Positions 48,141 through 57,901 are shown, counted from the first letter of the stretch. The stretch: DNA of 64,000 nt from Pelagibaculum spongiae (GCF_003097315.1 NZ_QDDL01000001.1:868001-932000); one strand, 5' to 3'. A program made the numbers and translations. The notes: generated by a model not told the origin, from the letters alone.

Positions 48141-48781
48141 AGACTGCCTCCATTTTTTTCGACGCTTTCCCAAAAATTGGAAAAAAACTTCTGTTTGATT
48201 TTTTGTTCCGCAACCATCCGATCGAAGTACTTATGGTACTCCTTCCAATAATTTGGCCCTAAACCTAGCGGATGCTTATGTCGATCTTTGATATTTTTTT
48301 CTACTCGCCAAGGCTCAAATTCAACCAAAGCTTGTTCTAGTGCAAACTCCATTGCTTTGATCAGTTTAGCTTGCTTAAGCTGGCTTTCGTGCTCTTGCCG
48401 TTCAGAATCAGGACAGAGTGCAGATAGATCTTCAATGCTATGAAACAAGTGCGAACTAACTGAACTTATCTCTTGGCCTAAAGAAGCCTTTAGATGAAAG
48501 CCTCGGATAAACAATGTGTCACTTTGACGAAGCATCACTCGCTGCCCTTGAGCAAGATATTGATCCGATTGATTAATTGCTAAACGGTCATTACTGAGCG
48601 ATTCAACGAACCAGTTTTGGTTAATTTGCAGCAGCTTTGCATCATTGCCTTCCAAAGGACCAAATGGTGGCAAAATAATCTCGCATTCATCATCAATACC
48701 AATTTTGGCATTGTTGGTAATTTCAAAGCTCAGGCTGACCAGTCGAATCCCTTTTGGTGATCCAACAACTTCTAGTCTCAT
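48137..48781 (-). CDS. FHA-domain protein, T6SS TagH/Fha-like
   Basis: 214 residues. The N-terminal ~95 residues fit an FHA phosphothreonine-binding fold, though with a weak motif: IGIDDECEIILPPFG replaces the usual IGR-x-x-x-x-D. The C-terminal ~90 residues (MEFALEQALVEFEPWRVEK, then NYWKEYHKYFDRMVAEQKIK) resemble the C-terminal part of T6SS Fha/TagH proteins, with a W-x-x-Y...F-x-x-x-W pattern. Co-translated with tssJ. Either a remnant of a T6SS locus or a partner to a T6SS encoded elsewhere. Confidence 0.65.
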   Translation of the reverse strand: MRLEVVGSPKGIRLVSLSFEITNNAKIGIDDECEIILPPFGPLEGNDAKLLQINQNWFVESLSNDRLAINQSDQYLAQGQRVMLRQSDTLFIRGFHLKASLGQEISSVSSHLFHSIEDLSALCPDSERQEHESQLKQAKLIKAMEFALEQALVEFEPWRVEKNIKDRHKHPLGLGPNYWKEYHKYFDRMVAEQKIKQKFFSNFWESVEKNGGSL

Positions 48782-49147
48782 CGCCTTATATCTCCCTCGA
48801 ATCTAACGTCCCCTGCATTAAATCTTTGATGCAGGTATAGACAAGGAAGCTATTGTGAAGGCTTTTATCGGCTAAAAAAAACCAGACAACTCGTCCCGTA
48901 ATCCCTACCAGAGCCGTATTTCCGGAGTATGTTGTCTTTTACACACATTAAAACAAAAGCTTGCACCCGACTGCCTGATCAACCTCCTGTAACTCGACAA
49001 CCAGTCAGTAAGATTAGTGGCTGCTAAATGTGCCTTACTCGTCACATTTAAATCTATTAATAACTGATCAATAATCCTGTAAACTCGTAAACCAGTTACC
49101 GGATTGATAATTTATTCGGGTTTTTTCAGCTTCAGGCAGTTAGGTAT
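48782..49147. other. 366-base divergent intergenic region with an imperfect direct repeat
   Basis: Between the FHA gene (minus) and the dynamin gene (plus), so it holds both promoters. It contains two ~20-base near copies 90 bases apart: 48986-49005 and 49076-49096, both of the form CCTGTA-ACTCG-AACCAGT. A small CCTGCAT/ATGCAGG hairpin lies near 48811-48834. No ORF of note. Confidence 0.5.
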
Positions 49148-51130
49148 ATGGAAACAGCAGCATTTGATAAACACTTTCAAGCATGCAGCCAATGGCGCAA
49201 GCAGTTGCTGTCGAAAGCCTATGAATATCGCCAGTGGCTGACCAATAATCGTCTGCTTACAGATTCTGCTGAAGAAGAATTAGATCTATTAGAAAGCCAG
49301 CTTTCTGGAGATCAACTCACGCTCGCTTTTATCGGTGAGTTCTCGCGCGGTAAAAGTGAGCTGATTAATGCTTTATTCTTTGCTGAGTTCGGCTGCCGGG
49401 TACTACCTTCCCAACCTGGTCGCACTACCATGTGCCCTACCGAGCTAATGTTCGATCATGACACCCGCCTAAGCTGGATTCGCTTACTGCCGATTGAAAC
49501 TCGCTTACAGCAATTGTCTTTAATGGAACTGCGAGAAAAACCAGAATGTTGGCGACAGCTGCCTTTGTCATCGACCGATCCTGAAGCAATTAAAAGTACT
49601 CTGTCTAAAGTGACCGAAACACGCTTGGTTAGCATCACAGATGCTGAAGCACTGGGTTTCGATCCGGCAATGCTAGAAAACTCCAACGAACAACCGGGCA
49701 TGGTTTCTATTCCGGCTTGGCGTCATGCAATGGTTAGTTTTCCGCACCCATTATTGCAACAAGGTCTGCGAGTATTAGACACACCCGGCTTAAATGCAGT
49801 AGGCAGCGAACCTGAATTAACTCTCAGCTTATTGCCTTCTGCCGATGCTGTGGTATTTGTTTTGGCAGCTGATGCCGGAGTTTCTGCATCCGATCTTTCT
49901 ATCTGGAAAGAACGGGTCATGCGGATGCGCTTTAACGGCAATGGCAATTTAATTGCCGTGCTGAATAAGGCCGACACCATTAGCGATGATATGGATCCGA
50001 GTAACGATCCAGCCACCATGCTAAACAAATTACGCCAGATCACAGCAAGTCAGCTGGCACTCACCACCGACCAGGTTCTGCCGATTTCAGCTAAACAAGG
50101 CTTATTAGGTAAAGCCCGTCACGATTACCGCATGCTGGAAAATAGTAATTTACCCCGACTGGAAAAATTACTGGCCGATTTACTGATTAGCCAGCGCGGT
50201 GAGCCAATGGTTCGCCAAAGTGCACAAAAGCTGCAATTAATGATCGCGCAAAGCAATAACCATTTAGAGCTACGTCACTCGCAGGTATTGCAACAGCAGC
50301 AGCAACTTTCCCAGTTATCCAATAGCAATCGGGAAAATGTTGATCGCTTGGTCATCATGACCCGCAACCGACAGACCACTTACCAACGCCAGTTGCAAAG
50401 TTTACGAGCCAGCCAGCGATTAATCGAAATGCAGGCCCGGCAACTGCGCAGCATTGTCAGCGACCAGCAAGTTAATCAAATGGTCGAACGTACTCGAATT
50501 AATTTAGACAGCAGCTGGACCACGCCAGGTTTGTCAGCGGCAATGCGCCAGTTCTTCCACGATCTGGATAATCATTTGGCTCGTTTGAATCATCAAATTA
50601 AACTGGCCGCCAGACTTCAAGAATCTGTATTTCATCGATTTGATGAACAGTTCAAAGTGCCGGTGCCTGCGCCCAAAGCACTGCAGCTTGAACTGCAAAT
50701 GAACAGTCTGACCCATATTCGTAATGAAACAGAACAGTTCAGCACCAGCTTGAAAATGACCCTCAGCATTCAAAATCAGGTTAGCCGTTTCTTTTTCAAT
50801 ACCTCGGTCAATCAGGTATTGCAGCAAACTCGAATGATGCAGCGACAAATCCAGCAATGGGGTCATCGTTCATTACAGCCATTGCTAGAACACTGTCATC
50901 AGCAAAAACATTTAATGCAGCAGCATTTAAAGTCACTGAATAAATTAGGCCGCTCGGGACAAGATGCTCGCCGTCGTCAACAAGCACTGCGAGCGCTGGC
51001 TGATAAGATAAATCAGCAGAAAAAATTACTGCAACAAATTGAGGTCTCGCTGGATCAACCCGCCTACACGCCGAAATTAACTACTACAGGACAACCTTTG
51101 GTGCTTGTGTCTGACAAGCGTGCTATTTAA
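49148..51130 (+). CDS. Dynamin-like GTPase
   Basis: 660 residues. GTPase domain at the N-terminus: P-loop GEFSRGKS (63-70), switch-I Thr in GRTTMCPTEL, DTPGLN G3 motif and AVLNKADT G4 motif. The remaining ~350 residues are helical and Gln/Arg-rich (coiled coil likely, e.g. around RQTTYQRQLQSLRASQR), as in bacterial dynamin-like proteins. No transmembrane stretch is obvious. Such proteins remodel membranes, and some act in phage defence. Here it is inserted, with tssJ-FHA, between yggT and metX relative to the Pseudomonas order. Role unknown. Confidence 0.8.
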   Translation: METAAFDKHFQACSQWRKQLLSKAYEYRQWLTNNRLLTDSAEEELDLLESQLSGDQLTLAFIGEFSRGKSELINALFFAEFGCRVLPSQPGRTTMCPTELMFDHDTRLSWIRLLPIETRLQQLSLMELREKPECWRQLPLSSTDPEAIKSTLSKVTETRLVSITDAEALGFDPAMLENSNEQPGMVSIPAWRHAMVSFPHPLLQQGLRVLDTPGLNAVGSEPELTLSLLPSADAVVFVLAADAGVSASDLSIWKERVMRMRFNGNGNLIAVLNKADTISDDMDPSNDPATMLNKLRQITASQLALTTDQVLPISAKQGLLGKARHDYRMLENSNLPRLEKLLADLLISQRGEPMVRQSAQKLQLMIAQSNNHLELRHSQVLQQQQQLSQLSNSNRENVDRLVIMTRNRQTTYQRQLQSLRASQRLIEMQARQLRSIVSDQQVNQMVERTRINLDSSWTTPGLSAAMRQFFHDLDNHLARLNHQIKLAARLQESVFHRFDEQFKVPVPAPKALQLELQMNSLTHIRNETEQFSTSLKMTLSIQNQVSRFFFNTSVNQVLQQTRMMQRQIQQWGHRSLQPLLEHCHQQKHLMQQHLKSLNKLGRSGQDARRRQQALRALADKINQQKKLLQQIEVSLDQPAYTPKLTTTGQPLVLVSDKRAI

Positions 51131-51170
51131 ACTCAGCGGTTAACTTACGGTGCTTTAGTCAGGCAGCTTA

Positions 51171-52325
51171 ATGCCCAAAGATATTCCATCGAACTCCGTC
51201 GGGCTGGTCTCGCCTCAAAAGGCCAGCTTTGATACGCCGTTAGATCTGGTTAGCGGAAAAACGCTGCCCGGTTTTGAACTAGTCTATGAAACCTATGGCC
51301 AGTTAAACCCACAAAAATCCAACGCCGTTCTCATTTGCCACGCCCTCAGTGGCGATCACCATGCGGCTGGTTTTCATAGCATGGAAGATAAAAAACCTGG
51401 CTGGTGGGATAGCGCGATTGGCCCCGGCAAACCCATCGACACCGATCATTTTTTTGTGGTCTGCCTGAATAATTTAGGTGGCTGCAACGGCTCAACTGGT
51501 CCGGCAAGCATCAACGCTGCGACAGGCGACATCTGGGGCCCAGAATTTCCTTTTGTGACAGTAAAAGATTGGGTGCATAGCCAGGCCATGCTGGCCGATC
51601 TTTTAGGTGTTGAACAATGGGCTGCGGTGGTGGGCGGTAGTTTAGGCGGCATGCAAGCTTTGCAATGGTCGATTCAGCTGCCGCATCGGTTAAGAAATTG
51701 TATCGTAGTTGGCTCAGCACCCAAGCTATCAGCACAAAACATTGCCTTTAATGAAGTAGCGCGTCAGGCAATTCGTACCGACCCTAATTTTTTCGATGGT
51801 CGATACAAACAGCAAAAAGCAGTACCCGCCACTGGCTTAAAGCTCGCCAGAATGCTCGGGCATTTAACCTATCTTTCTGATGATGCAATGAAGCATAAGT
51901 TTGGTCGCCAGCAACGCACTAGTGGTTATCGATTCGATTACGATGTTGAATTCGAAGTAGAGAGTTATCTTCGTTATCAGGGCGAACAGTTTGTTCATCG
52001 TTTTGATGCCAATACTTACTTGCTGATGACCAAAGCGCTCGATTATTTCGACCCCGCTTCGGAACATAACGATAACCTGACCGAAGCTTTATCACCGGCA
52101 CAATGTAATTTTCTGGTGGTCAGCTTTACCAGCGACTGGCGCTTCTCGCCTGAACGCTCCAAGGAAATTGTTAAATCATTAATTGAAGCGCGCAAACAAG
52201 TCAGTTATGCCGAAGTAGAAGCCAATCACGGCCATGATGCTTTCTTAATGCCGATTCCGCATTACATGCAGGTTTTCTCAGCGCATATGAAGCAGATTAT
52301 TAAGGAGCTGAATCATGCGTCCTGA
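51171..52325 (+). CDS. metX: Homoserine O-acyltransferase
   Basis: 384 residues, alpha/beta hydrolase fold. It acylates homoserine for methionine synthesis; the acyl donor (acetyl- or succinyl-CoA) cannot be read with certainty, but members paired with MetW have been reported to use succinyl-CoA. Motifs: [15 protein letters not shown], the nucleophile Ser in [14 protein letters not shown], and ANHGHDAFL with the catalytic His near the end. It overlaps metW by 11 bases. Confidence 0.95.
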   Translation: MPKDIPSNSVGLVSPQKASFDTPLDLVSGKTLPGFELVYETYGQLNPQKSNAVLICHALSGDHHAAGFHSMEDKKPGWWDSAIGPGKPIDTDHFFVVCLNNLGGCNGSTGPASINAATGDIWGPEFPFVTVKDWVHSQAMLADLLGVEQWAAVVGGSLGGMQALQWSIQLPHRLRNCIVVGSAPKLSAQNIAFNEVARQAIRTDPNFFDGRYKQQKAVPATGLKLARMLGHLTYLSDDAMKHKFGRQQRTSGYRFDYDVEFEVESYLRYQGEQFVHRFDANTYLLMTKALDYFDPASEHNDNLTEALSPAQCNFLVVSFTSDWRFSPERSKEIVKSLIEARKQVSYAEVEANHGHDAFLMPIPHYMQVFSAHMKQIIKELNHAS

Positions 52326-52905
52326 TCTGGAAATTATCCGCCAGTGGATTAAACCTGGCAGCTCAGTGCTTGACCTAGGCTGCGGCGATGGCACCTTATT
52401 AGCCACCCTGCAAGACAACGCCAACGTCACTGGTTATGGCTTGGAAATAGAGCCAGACAACATTGTTCGTTGCATCGAAAATGGGGTGAATGTGATCCAG
52501 CGAAATCTGGATTCTGGCCTGTCTGACTTCGACGACGATATGTTTGATTATGTGGTGATGACCCAAGCCATACAAACGCTCTCTAATCCAGATTTAGTGC
52601 TGGATGAAATGCTACGAATTGGCAAAGAGTGCGTAGTGACCTTTCCTAATTTCGGCTATTGGCGCAACCGGCTTTATTTATTACGCCAAGGTAAAATGCC
52701 GGTCACTGAACGATTACCTTATAGCTGGTATGACACACCTAACATTCACTTTTGCACTTTTAAAGATTTCGAAACGCTGTGCAATGATAAACAATTAAAA
52801 GTACTGACTCGAACCGTGGTCGACCATCAGCACCAAACCAGTATTGGCATGAAATTACTGCCGAACTTGCTCGGTGAAATTGCGATCTACCAATTAGGTA
52901 AATGA
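52315..52905 (+). CDS. metW: Methionine biosynthesis protein MetW
   Basis: 196 residues. SAM-methyltransferase fold starting right at motif [19 protein letters not shown], followed by [12 protein letters not shown] and [13 protein letters not shown]. The metX-metW overlap is conserved in many proteobacteria, and MetW supports MetX activity in methionine synthesis. GGAG lies close upstream within metX. Confidence 0.95.
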   Translation: MRPDLEIIRQWIKPGSSVLDLGCGDGTLLATLQDNANVTGYGLEIEPDNIVRCIENGVNVIQRNLDSGLSDFDDDMFDYVVMTQAIQTLSNPDLVLDEMLRIGKECVVTFPNFGYWRNRLYLLRQGKMPVTERLPYSWYDTPNIHFCTFKDFETLCNDKQLKVLTRTVVDHQHQTSIGMKLLPNLLGEIAIYQLGK

Positions 52906-52915
52906 GACAAAACCA

Positions 52916-53377
52916 ATGAAAAAATTAACTATCGGCCTTATTAGTTTATGCAGCCTGCTTGCCAGCCAATTTTTAGCAGCACAAACGCCGAATACTTTGC
53001 CGCTAGAATCGGGCGATTGGAAAGTGTTTTACAGCAGTTTCTATTCAACCGATATTCCAGCAAAAACTGCTAAAGAATATAAAATTGTTCGTGACCGTTA
53101 CCGTGGAATGTTAAATATTTCACTGCAAAATATACATCAAAGTACCGACCCGCTGAATCCAATCAGCCACACCGCGACCATTACCGGCACTGCCATTAAC
53201 TTAGTTGGGCAAAAATTCCAACTGGAATTTAAACAAATTAACGAAGGCAAAGTAATTTATTACTTGAGTGACTTTCGCTTCGCCAACGAAGAAACACTCA
53301 GGTTTAAATTGGAAGTGACTCCAACAGGAAGCACTAGCATTCCATTGAAATTTTCCAATAAGTTTTATGCCCAGTAA
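52916..53377 (+). CDS. DUF4426 exported protein
   Basis: 153 residues with a signal peptide (LTIGLISLCSLLASQFLAAQ) followed by a ~130-residue beta-rich domain containing VFYSSFYSTDIPAKTAKEYK, the DUF4426 pattern. Function unknown. It follows metW by ten bases, as PA0388 does in Pseudomonas, and ends at a strong terminator. The Pseudomonas order breaks here (no rdgB follows), marking the start of the accessory region. Confidence 0.85.
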   Translation: MKKLTIGLISLCSLLASQFLAAQTPNTLPLESGDWKVFYSSFYSTDIPAKTAKEYKIVRDRYRGMLNISLQNIHQSTDPLNPISHTATITGTAINLVGQKFQLEFKQINEGKVIYYLSDFRFANEETLRFKLEVTPTGSTSIPLKFSNKFYAQ

Positions 53378-53391
53378 AAAACAATCGATCT

Positions 53392-53426
53392 AAAAAAACG
53401 CCGACATTTTTGTCGGCGTTTTTTTA
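53392..53426 (+). terminator. Terminator after the metX-metW operon
   Basis: ACGCCGACA/TGTCGGCGT arms with a TTTT loop, seven A before and seven T after. Confidence 0.93.
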
Positions 53427-53712
53427 TATGATCGGTAATAACCGCTAACGCCGAATCCGATTCTGGTTTTAACTGCGTCTTGTCATGATCAAAACACAAA
53501 CTGGCCAATACCACTGTCCCCTACTACTCAATGCTGTTTAGCGAATGTTTTTCGTCGCAAGAGCTAGATTATATATTCCAGTTAGTTTCAGCAAACATTG
53601 TTAATAATCTATCCTACTTCTCCCTAGAAAGTACTAAGTTGCTCCTCAGAACAACTGGCCCTTCTGCTAGACTGAAAACATTCAAAAAAAATGCTCTTGG
53701 CACCAAAATAAA
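53427..53712. other. AT-rich gap at the start of the accessory region
   Basis: No confident gene. A 75-codon open frame at 53531-53758 overlaps the next gene and has no family resemblance. A CCGCTAACGCCG word near 53446 looks like an attC edge, but no matching partner was found. Confidence 0.4.
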
Positions 53713-54891
53713 ATGGATCTATCCACCTTTTCAAAATACCTTCATCACTGCCAACTAAAGGGCCCTGCACGCTATCAATCCATTCTGGCAAGAATCGCTC
53801 CCGAAGAACGCCAAACGCTTTTAGGAGGCAAAGTATCCTTTCACCCAATTTCAGAGCATACAGATAGAAACATCATCACTCATACGAGTGAAAATTTTGC
53901 GCTAGATTCAGCTGCCGCTGTAGAAACTGTAGGCACTCAGAATTTCAATCAAAACAAACGCTTCTTTCCTTTCATATTTAAACTCATCTTCCTTGAGCCA
54001 TCTATAGAAAACCTAGTTTTATTATTTTCTTCAATTAGCACTACGAACGTAGTGCCGAACTTAAGAAAGCTTTGTGATGAAGTTTTTTTTGAACATTTCA
54101 CCACGGCGTTTACAAGCGATCAAATATATAAAAAATTTATGCATTCAAATGATGGCGAAGGAACCTCCACTTACCTTGACCAGCTGAAAGACGTAATTAA
54201 TGTTTTTCCAGAATACTCTTTAATATTCAAATTAGACTCTGCTTATCACTCAAGAGAAGAATTCGATCTCAAATTTTCTAGAATGTCAGGAAGATATTTC
54301 TCAAAACTTCAGGTATATTTAACTCACTCCCCAATTAAAGATGAAGAAATAAATTTTCGTATATATCTGGCTTTTTCAAAACAATATACAAAGGACTTCC
54401 TACTACAACTGAAAAGCTACTGCCAAACACACCAAGTTTATCCAAGAGTAAAGTTTACCAATATTTGCTCTGAAGCTTTACGGCAAGATACCGTTGTCAT
54501 ATACACCAGCACTTTTTTAGAAGCACAAAGACTGTCGGGGTGGTTCCATAGAAATTTTGCTGAGTATGTTAGCCCATCAGTACAGAGATCTTGTCTTTGG
54601 TATGAGAGCGAATTGGAGGCTATTGGTGTTACTCCAGATGTAAATACAGCCAATACTGGAGTGCCTGAGTTAATGCGTGAAAGCTGGAATGGGATGCTAG
54701 CCGAAGCACTTTTTTGTGGCATGCATATTATCCTCAAAAAACTCCCTCAATCAATGCGACACCCAGAAACATTACTCAAACTTCTCACTCTGGCGCTCCT
54801 AGAGCTCGGCCTTCCATTCACCAATGAAACTACCAAATCAATCGCCATTCAAGCTAGTGCAATTGCCCCTGCCAGAAGAAATTCAATATAG
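53713..54891 (+). CDS. Uncharacterised protein, possible HopA1-like fold
   Basis: 392 residues, no signal peptide. The C-terminal half has a pattern I associate with HopA1-type effector domains: KLQVYLTHSPIKDEEINFRI (strand), then YPRVKFTNICSEALRQDTVV, a mid-region GVTPDVNTANTG loop and an RESWNGMLAEALF helix close to the end. The match is from memory and weak. Ribosome site poor. Composition is AT-rich compared with the upstream methionine genes, consistent with acquisition. Alone on its strand at the edge of the accessory region. Confidence 0.45.
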   Translation: MDLSTFSKYLHHCQLKGPARYQSILARIAPEERQTLLGGKVSFHPISEHTDRNIITHTSENFALDSAAAVETVGTQNFNQNKRFFPFIFKLIFLEPSIENLVLLFSSISTTNVVPNLRKLCDEVFFEHFTTAFTSDQIYKKFMHSNDGEGTSTYLDQLKDVINVFPEYSLIFKLDSAYHSREEFDLKFSRMSGRYFSKLQVYLTHSPIKDEEINFRIYLAFSKQYTKDFLLQLKSYCQTHQVYPRVKFTNICSEALRQDTVVIYTSTFLEAQRLSGWFHRNFAEYVSPSVQRSCLWYESELEAIGVTPDVNTANTGVPELMRESWNGMLAEALFCGMHIILKKLPQSMRHPETLLKLLTLALLELGLPFTNETTKSIAIQASAIAPARRNSI

Positions 54892-55289
54892 CGCCCTCAG
54901 GCCTCAGCATCACACAGCGGCTATAAACTTTTAACAGAAGCATTGCCTGCAAGCGGACGTTCCAAGGCCCGTCATTATACAAACAGTGAAATTGGTTGTT
55001 TTTTAACCAATATGAGTCATGAAACTGAAACAATGACTTAACCGTAAAAACCTGCCTTACCAACAGAGTTATCCACAGAATGTGTTGATGACTTAATATC
55101 AAGCTGACATCGGCCTTAAAAGCTATTAGCAGCATGACACTAACTACTCAATTATGATCTTAAAGTTGACTATTATCACAAACTCGCGAATGAGTAGTCT
55201 CTTTCTCTTATCTACAATCTTCTAAATTATTTATTTATTTGATCGGATAACTATCTCCATTAACAAATACTACTAGTCAGGTGAGCAGA
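54892..55289. other. 398-base AT-rich gap
   Basis: Between two orphan genes. It contains no ORF I would call and no clear terminator or repeat. An AGGTGAG ribosome-site-like word sits just before the ATG at 55290. Confidence 0.4.
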
Positions 55290-56004
55290 ATGAGCTTCAA
55301 GAATTATCTCAAAAGATATAATGAAAAAAAATCAGCAAAAAAAAGAAGCCCGAGAAAATAAAGTCTGGACATTTGAGATGGTAAATGGAAAACAATTATG
55401 TGAAATACCTGAGCAGCGGTTGTTTTATATCGACTCAAAATATATTGTAATTGAATATAAGACACACCACCCAACCAGATCAAGAAGTTACAATGAAAAA
55501 CCAAATCGCAATATTTACAATCCAACAGGGAGATTTGATTTTGTTATAAAGAAAGAGCTGCCGCATGTTATATTTTTATTACCAGCAAAGTTTTCATCTA
55601 CATCAGGACATACAACCATTGCACATTTCTCTTCCGTCTTATTTGCAGGAGAAATTTACTTTTCACCCACAGAAGATTATTACGATCATTATACTCAAAA
55701 AAATTATGCACTTGGCGAGTTAATGTATTGGAATAATTTGTCAGGACATTATCGTTGCGGCCCTGCATTTTTAGAAGTTTTGGCAAGTGAAATAACAATT
55801 TCCCGCCAGCGAGTATTAGCCGAGATACAAACTCAGCACGCGAAATCAGGCGTTAATCCATTATTACCTGTAAGCCGATTTTACCCTATAGATTTTCCAA
55901 ATTTTGATAGACAACAAATCCCACTATTGGATTTAGCAAATCTTGATAGACAACAAGCTACACTATTAGATTTAGCAATAACCTCATATTCCATAGAATC
56001 GTAA
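55290..56004 (+). CDS. Uncharacterised protein with A8 tracts near its start (possible frameshift)
   Basis: The main frame runs from the ATG at 55321 (227 residues). A better start, ATG 55290 with AGGTGA upstream, is in a different frame and stops after 23 codons, crossing two eight-A runs (55324-55331, 55337-55344). One base lost in either run would join them. The protein has a segment GHTTIAHFSSVLFAGEIYF, then MYWNNLSGHYRCGP, resembling an H-S/T...AGE...NN-x-SGHY pattern seen in several uncharacterised, effector-like proteins. Near the C-terminus a 13-residue unit ending LLDLA occurs twice (FDRQQIPLLDLAN, LDRQQATLLDLAI). Confidence 0.5.
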
Positions 56005-56031
56005 ACAACACGCTAACAAAAAACAAAAAAC

Positions 56032-56042
56032 AACGCCACCCA
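56032..56042 (+). repeat. Left 11-bp inverted repeat around the transposase remnant
   Basis: AACGCCACCCA, exactly inverted at 57485-57495 (TGGGTGGCGTT). The pair brackets the decayed RAYT-type transposase. Confidence 0.5.
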
Positions 56043-56248
56043 TGATTTTAACTATGCCCTAATCAAAAATTCTAATGACTAGGGTAACGACAAAAACTGG
56101 TATTCATTGCAATTAAAACCGTATTCTTTGTATTTCGAATACAATTATACTGAATTTATGCCACAGCGAAAACCGGATTAGCTCCGGTTATTGAAATTAC
56201 ATCTGATTTTAAAGCTTCTGACTTAAACCCTCTCAATAAAAATGAACA

Positions 56249-57364
56249 TCAAGAAGGCGGCTGCTTCTCAGGTGCTTGTGTTTGCTGTCGCCAAGCCTCC
56301 GTCTGTTGCTTGACCCGCTCTTTGAACTGTTTGAGGTTCAGCGCGTCACCCATCGCATGGGCAAACTGTCGCGCACTGGCCATTGCAGTGCTGCGACCGC
56401 TCATGGTACTAGCCCACCAACGTGCATCAGTCTCAATTTTTAATCGCTCAAAAATTGGCGGCAAACTGCTGTCCATATGATATTTTTTATCAGCTCGTGC
56501 CATGCGAGCGCTGGCATCCACTAATTCCAAATAATCTTTTAATTTAAATAGCAGTGACTGAGGTTTATCTTTGATATTAATACTGGGCTTAGTTTCACTA
56601 TCGACAAAAGGTTTTAATCGAGCAAAATTATAATTATACCGGTGTTGATTGTTTCTTTTTCGGCTTTTTTTCCTGCGATGATTACTCGCGGACAATTCTG
56701 TTTCCACTCGGGCTTGAACTGACGTGTAATCAGAACCTTCCGGAGTTTGTGCAATACCGGCGCGTAGCGGATTCAAGTCAACGTAAGTCATACAAGTCAG
56801 CAGAGCCTGCTCATCCAGTAGAGCTTGAGCTTTGCAACGATCTTCTGCATTAGCGATTCGTGCTAGTGGCTCATTAATTGAGCGCATAAACCAGCTAATG
56901 GAATACAGTCGCTCGCGATAAGTCGTGTTGGCCGCTTCTTCAACCCATTGAATCTGCATCTGAGTAAGTAAATCGTGCTTGTTTGGATCTAAATAATCTT
57001 TAACCCATGGATGAGGCGAAAACACTTTGCAGTATTGCAATAATACCTGCTTGATATTCCAGCTTTTTGCACGCTCGACATCGACATAAACCACTAGATG
57101 ATAGTGATTCGACATCACAGCATAAGCAGCAATATCAACCGAAAATGCCTGACTCAACCGATCAATTCTATCGACAATCCATTGGCGACGATGATCGTAA
57201 TTTTTACGGTGTTTTTTAAGTAGCGTTGGATCTTCACCACAGCCTTGAGCTTATCTATAAAGAGTGCCACCCTCGCCTAACACAACGCGAAATTACGTGC
57301 GCTCTTTAAAGGGAAGTGAGGGATTTTCTTTCGGATCGTATAAAATAGCTCTGGGTGCTGGCAT
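56249..57364 (-). pseudogene. REP-associated tyrosine (IS200-like) transposase, decayed
   Basis: The open part encodes ~330 residues including DHRRQWIVDRIDRLSQ, the HUH motif in VMSNHYHLVV, the FMRSINEPLARIANAED helix and MTYVDLNPLRAGIAQTPEGS, all features of Y1 RAYT transposases. It is broken: the frame has no ATG before the HUH region and meets a stop near 57250. A possible original start (MPAPRAILYDP, 57364) lies beyond stops in a disrupted stretch. About nine residues of the usual GRFWEGRFK-like motif are deleted after NAEDRC. It is not expected to transpose. It is bracketed by 11-bp inverted repeats. Confidence 0.8.
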
Positions 57365-57484
57365 GATGTGAAAATGACAACTTTTTCAAGTGCCGCTCCT
57401 GCAAAAATCAACGGTTGCTAAAGATTAAATCAATGGCAACCGAATGAGAAATCAAATGTTTTTTGGCAGGTATAAGCAATGCTT

Positions 57485-57495
57485 TGGGTGGCGTT
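57485..57495 (-). repeat. Right 11-bp inverted repeat around the transposase remnant
   Basis: TGGGTGGCGTT, the exact reverse complement of 56032-56042. It may be an element end or one half of a disrupted attC. Confidence 0.5.
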
Positions 57496-57567
57496 ATTCT
57501 TGTGTTGTATTCTTTGCGAGCAAAGAGGCCGGTTTGAAGCTGTAACTAGCCGAAGTTACCGCGCTAA

Positions 57568-57810
57568 TTAATCAATAGAGATTACAACGCGCTCATCATT
57601 TTCTTCAATTTTTAGAAGTACGCCTGAATAATTTGGATTTTTAGCGGACTCAACCAGTAAATCAAGCTTATCTCCATTTTCGTTGAAATGTGCTGATAGT
57701 TTTCCTTGAAATAACTCCGAAAATGAACTTAATAAGGTAGCCGGAATGCTTACAGAGTCGACAAGTGAATCTGTTTTCAAGTTGAATATTTCAATGGTGA
57801 TTTTTTTCAT
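57568..57810 (-). CDS. Small integron-cassette protein, uncharacterised
   Basis: 80 residues, not recognised. No signal peptide or membrane span. It begins MKKITIEIFNLKTDSLVDSV and looks like a small alpha/beta protein. It is the only gene of the distal cassette, which starts at the TTAAGTGC edge of the attC at 57902. Its own downstream attC is not found, so the cassette appears truncated at the array end near the transposase remnant. Confidence 0.55.
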   Translation of the reverse strand: MKKITIEIFNLKTDSLVDSVSIPATLLSSFSELFQGKLSAHFNENGDKLDLLVESAKNPNYSGVLLKIEENDERVVISID

Positions 57811-57901
57811 CTTTGACAGCTCACTTATTGTTGATGAATTTGAATTTTTAGGACCTTATATAATCAAACTTTCACTATACTCGGATGTTGTAAGTGTGCA
57901 G

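Noticed and set aside
48141-48173. TTG start for TssJ 11 codons further upstream
   Set aside because: The GTG at 48140 has a GGAGG six bases upstream and the classic GTGA overlap with the preceding stop, so it is much better supported.
53446-53530. attC-like edge after the metX-metW terminator
   Set aside because: CTAACGCC resembles an attC end, but I found no complementary partner box or foldable arms at a proper distance.
53531-53758. 75-codon open frame
   Set aside because: It overlaps the longer orphan gene in another frame, lacks a ribosome site and shows no recognisable features.
57542-57559. GTAACT-N6-AGTTAC palindrome identical in half-sites to the SatD repeats
   Set aside because: A single short palindrome next to an unrelated cassette gene; a chance match is likely and there is no repeat context.
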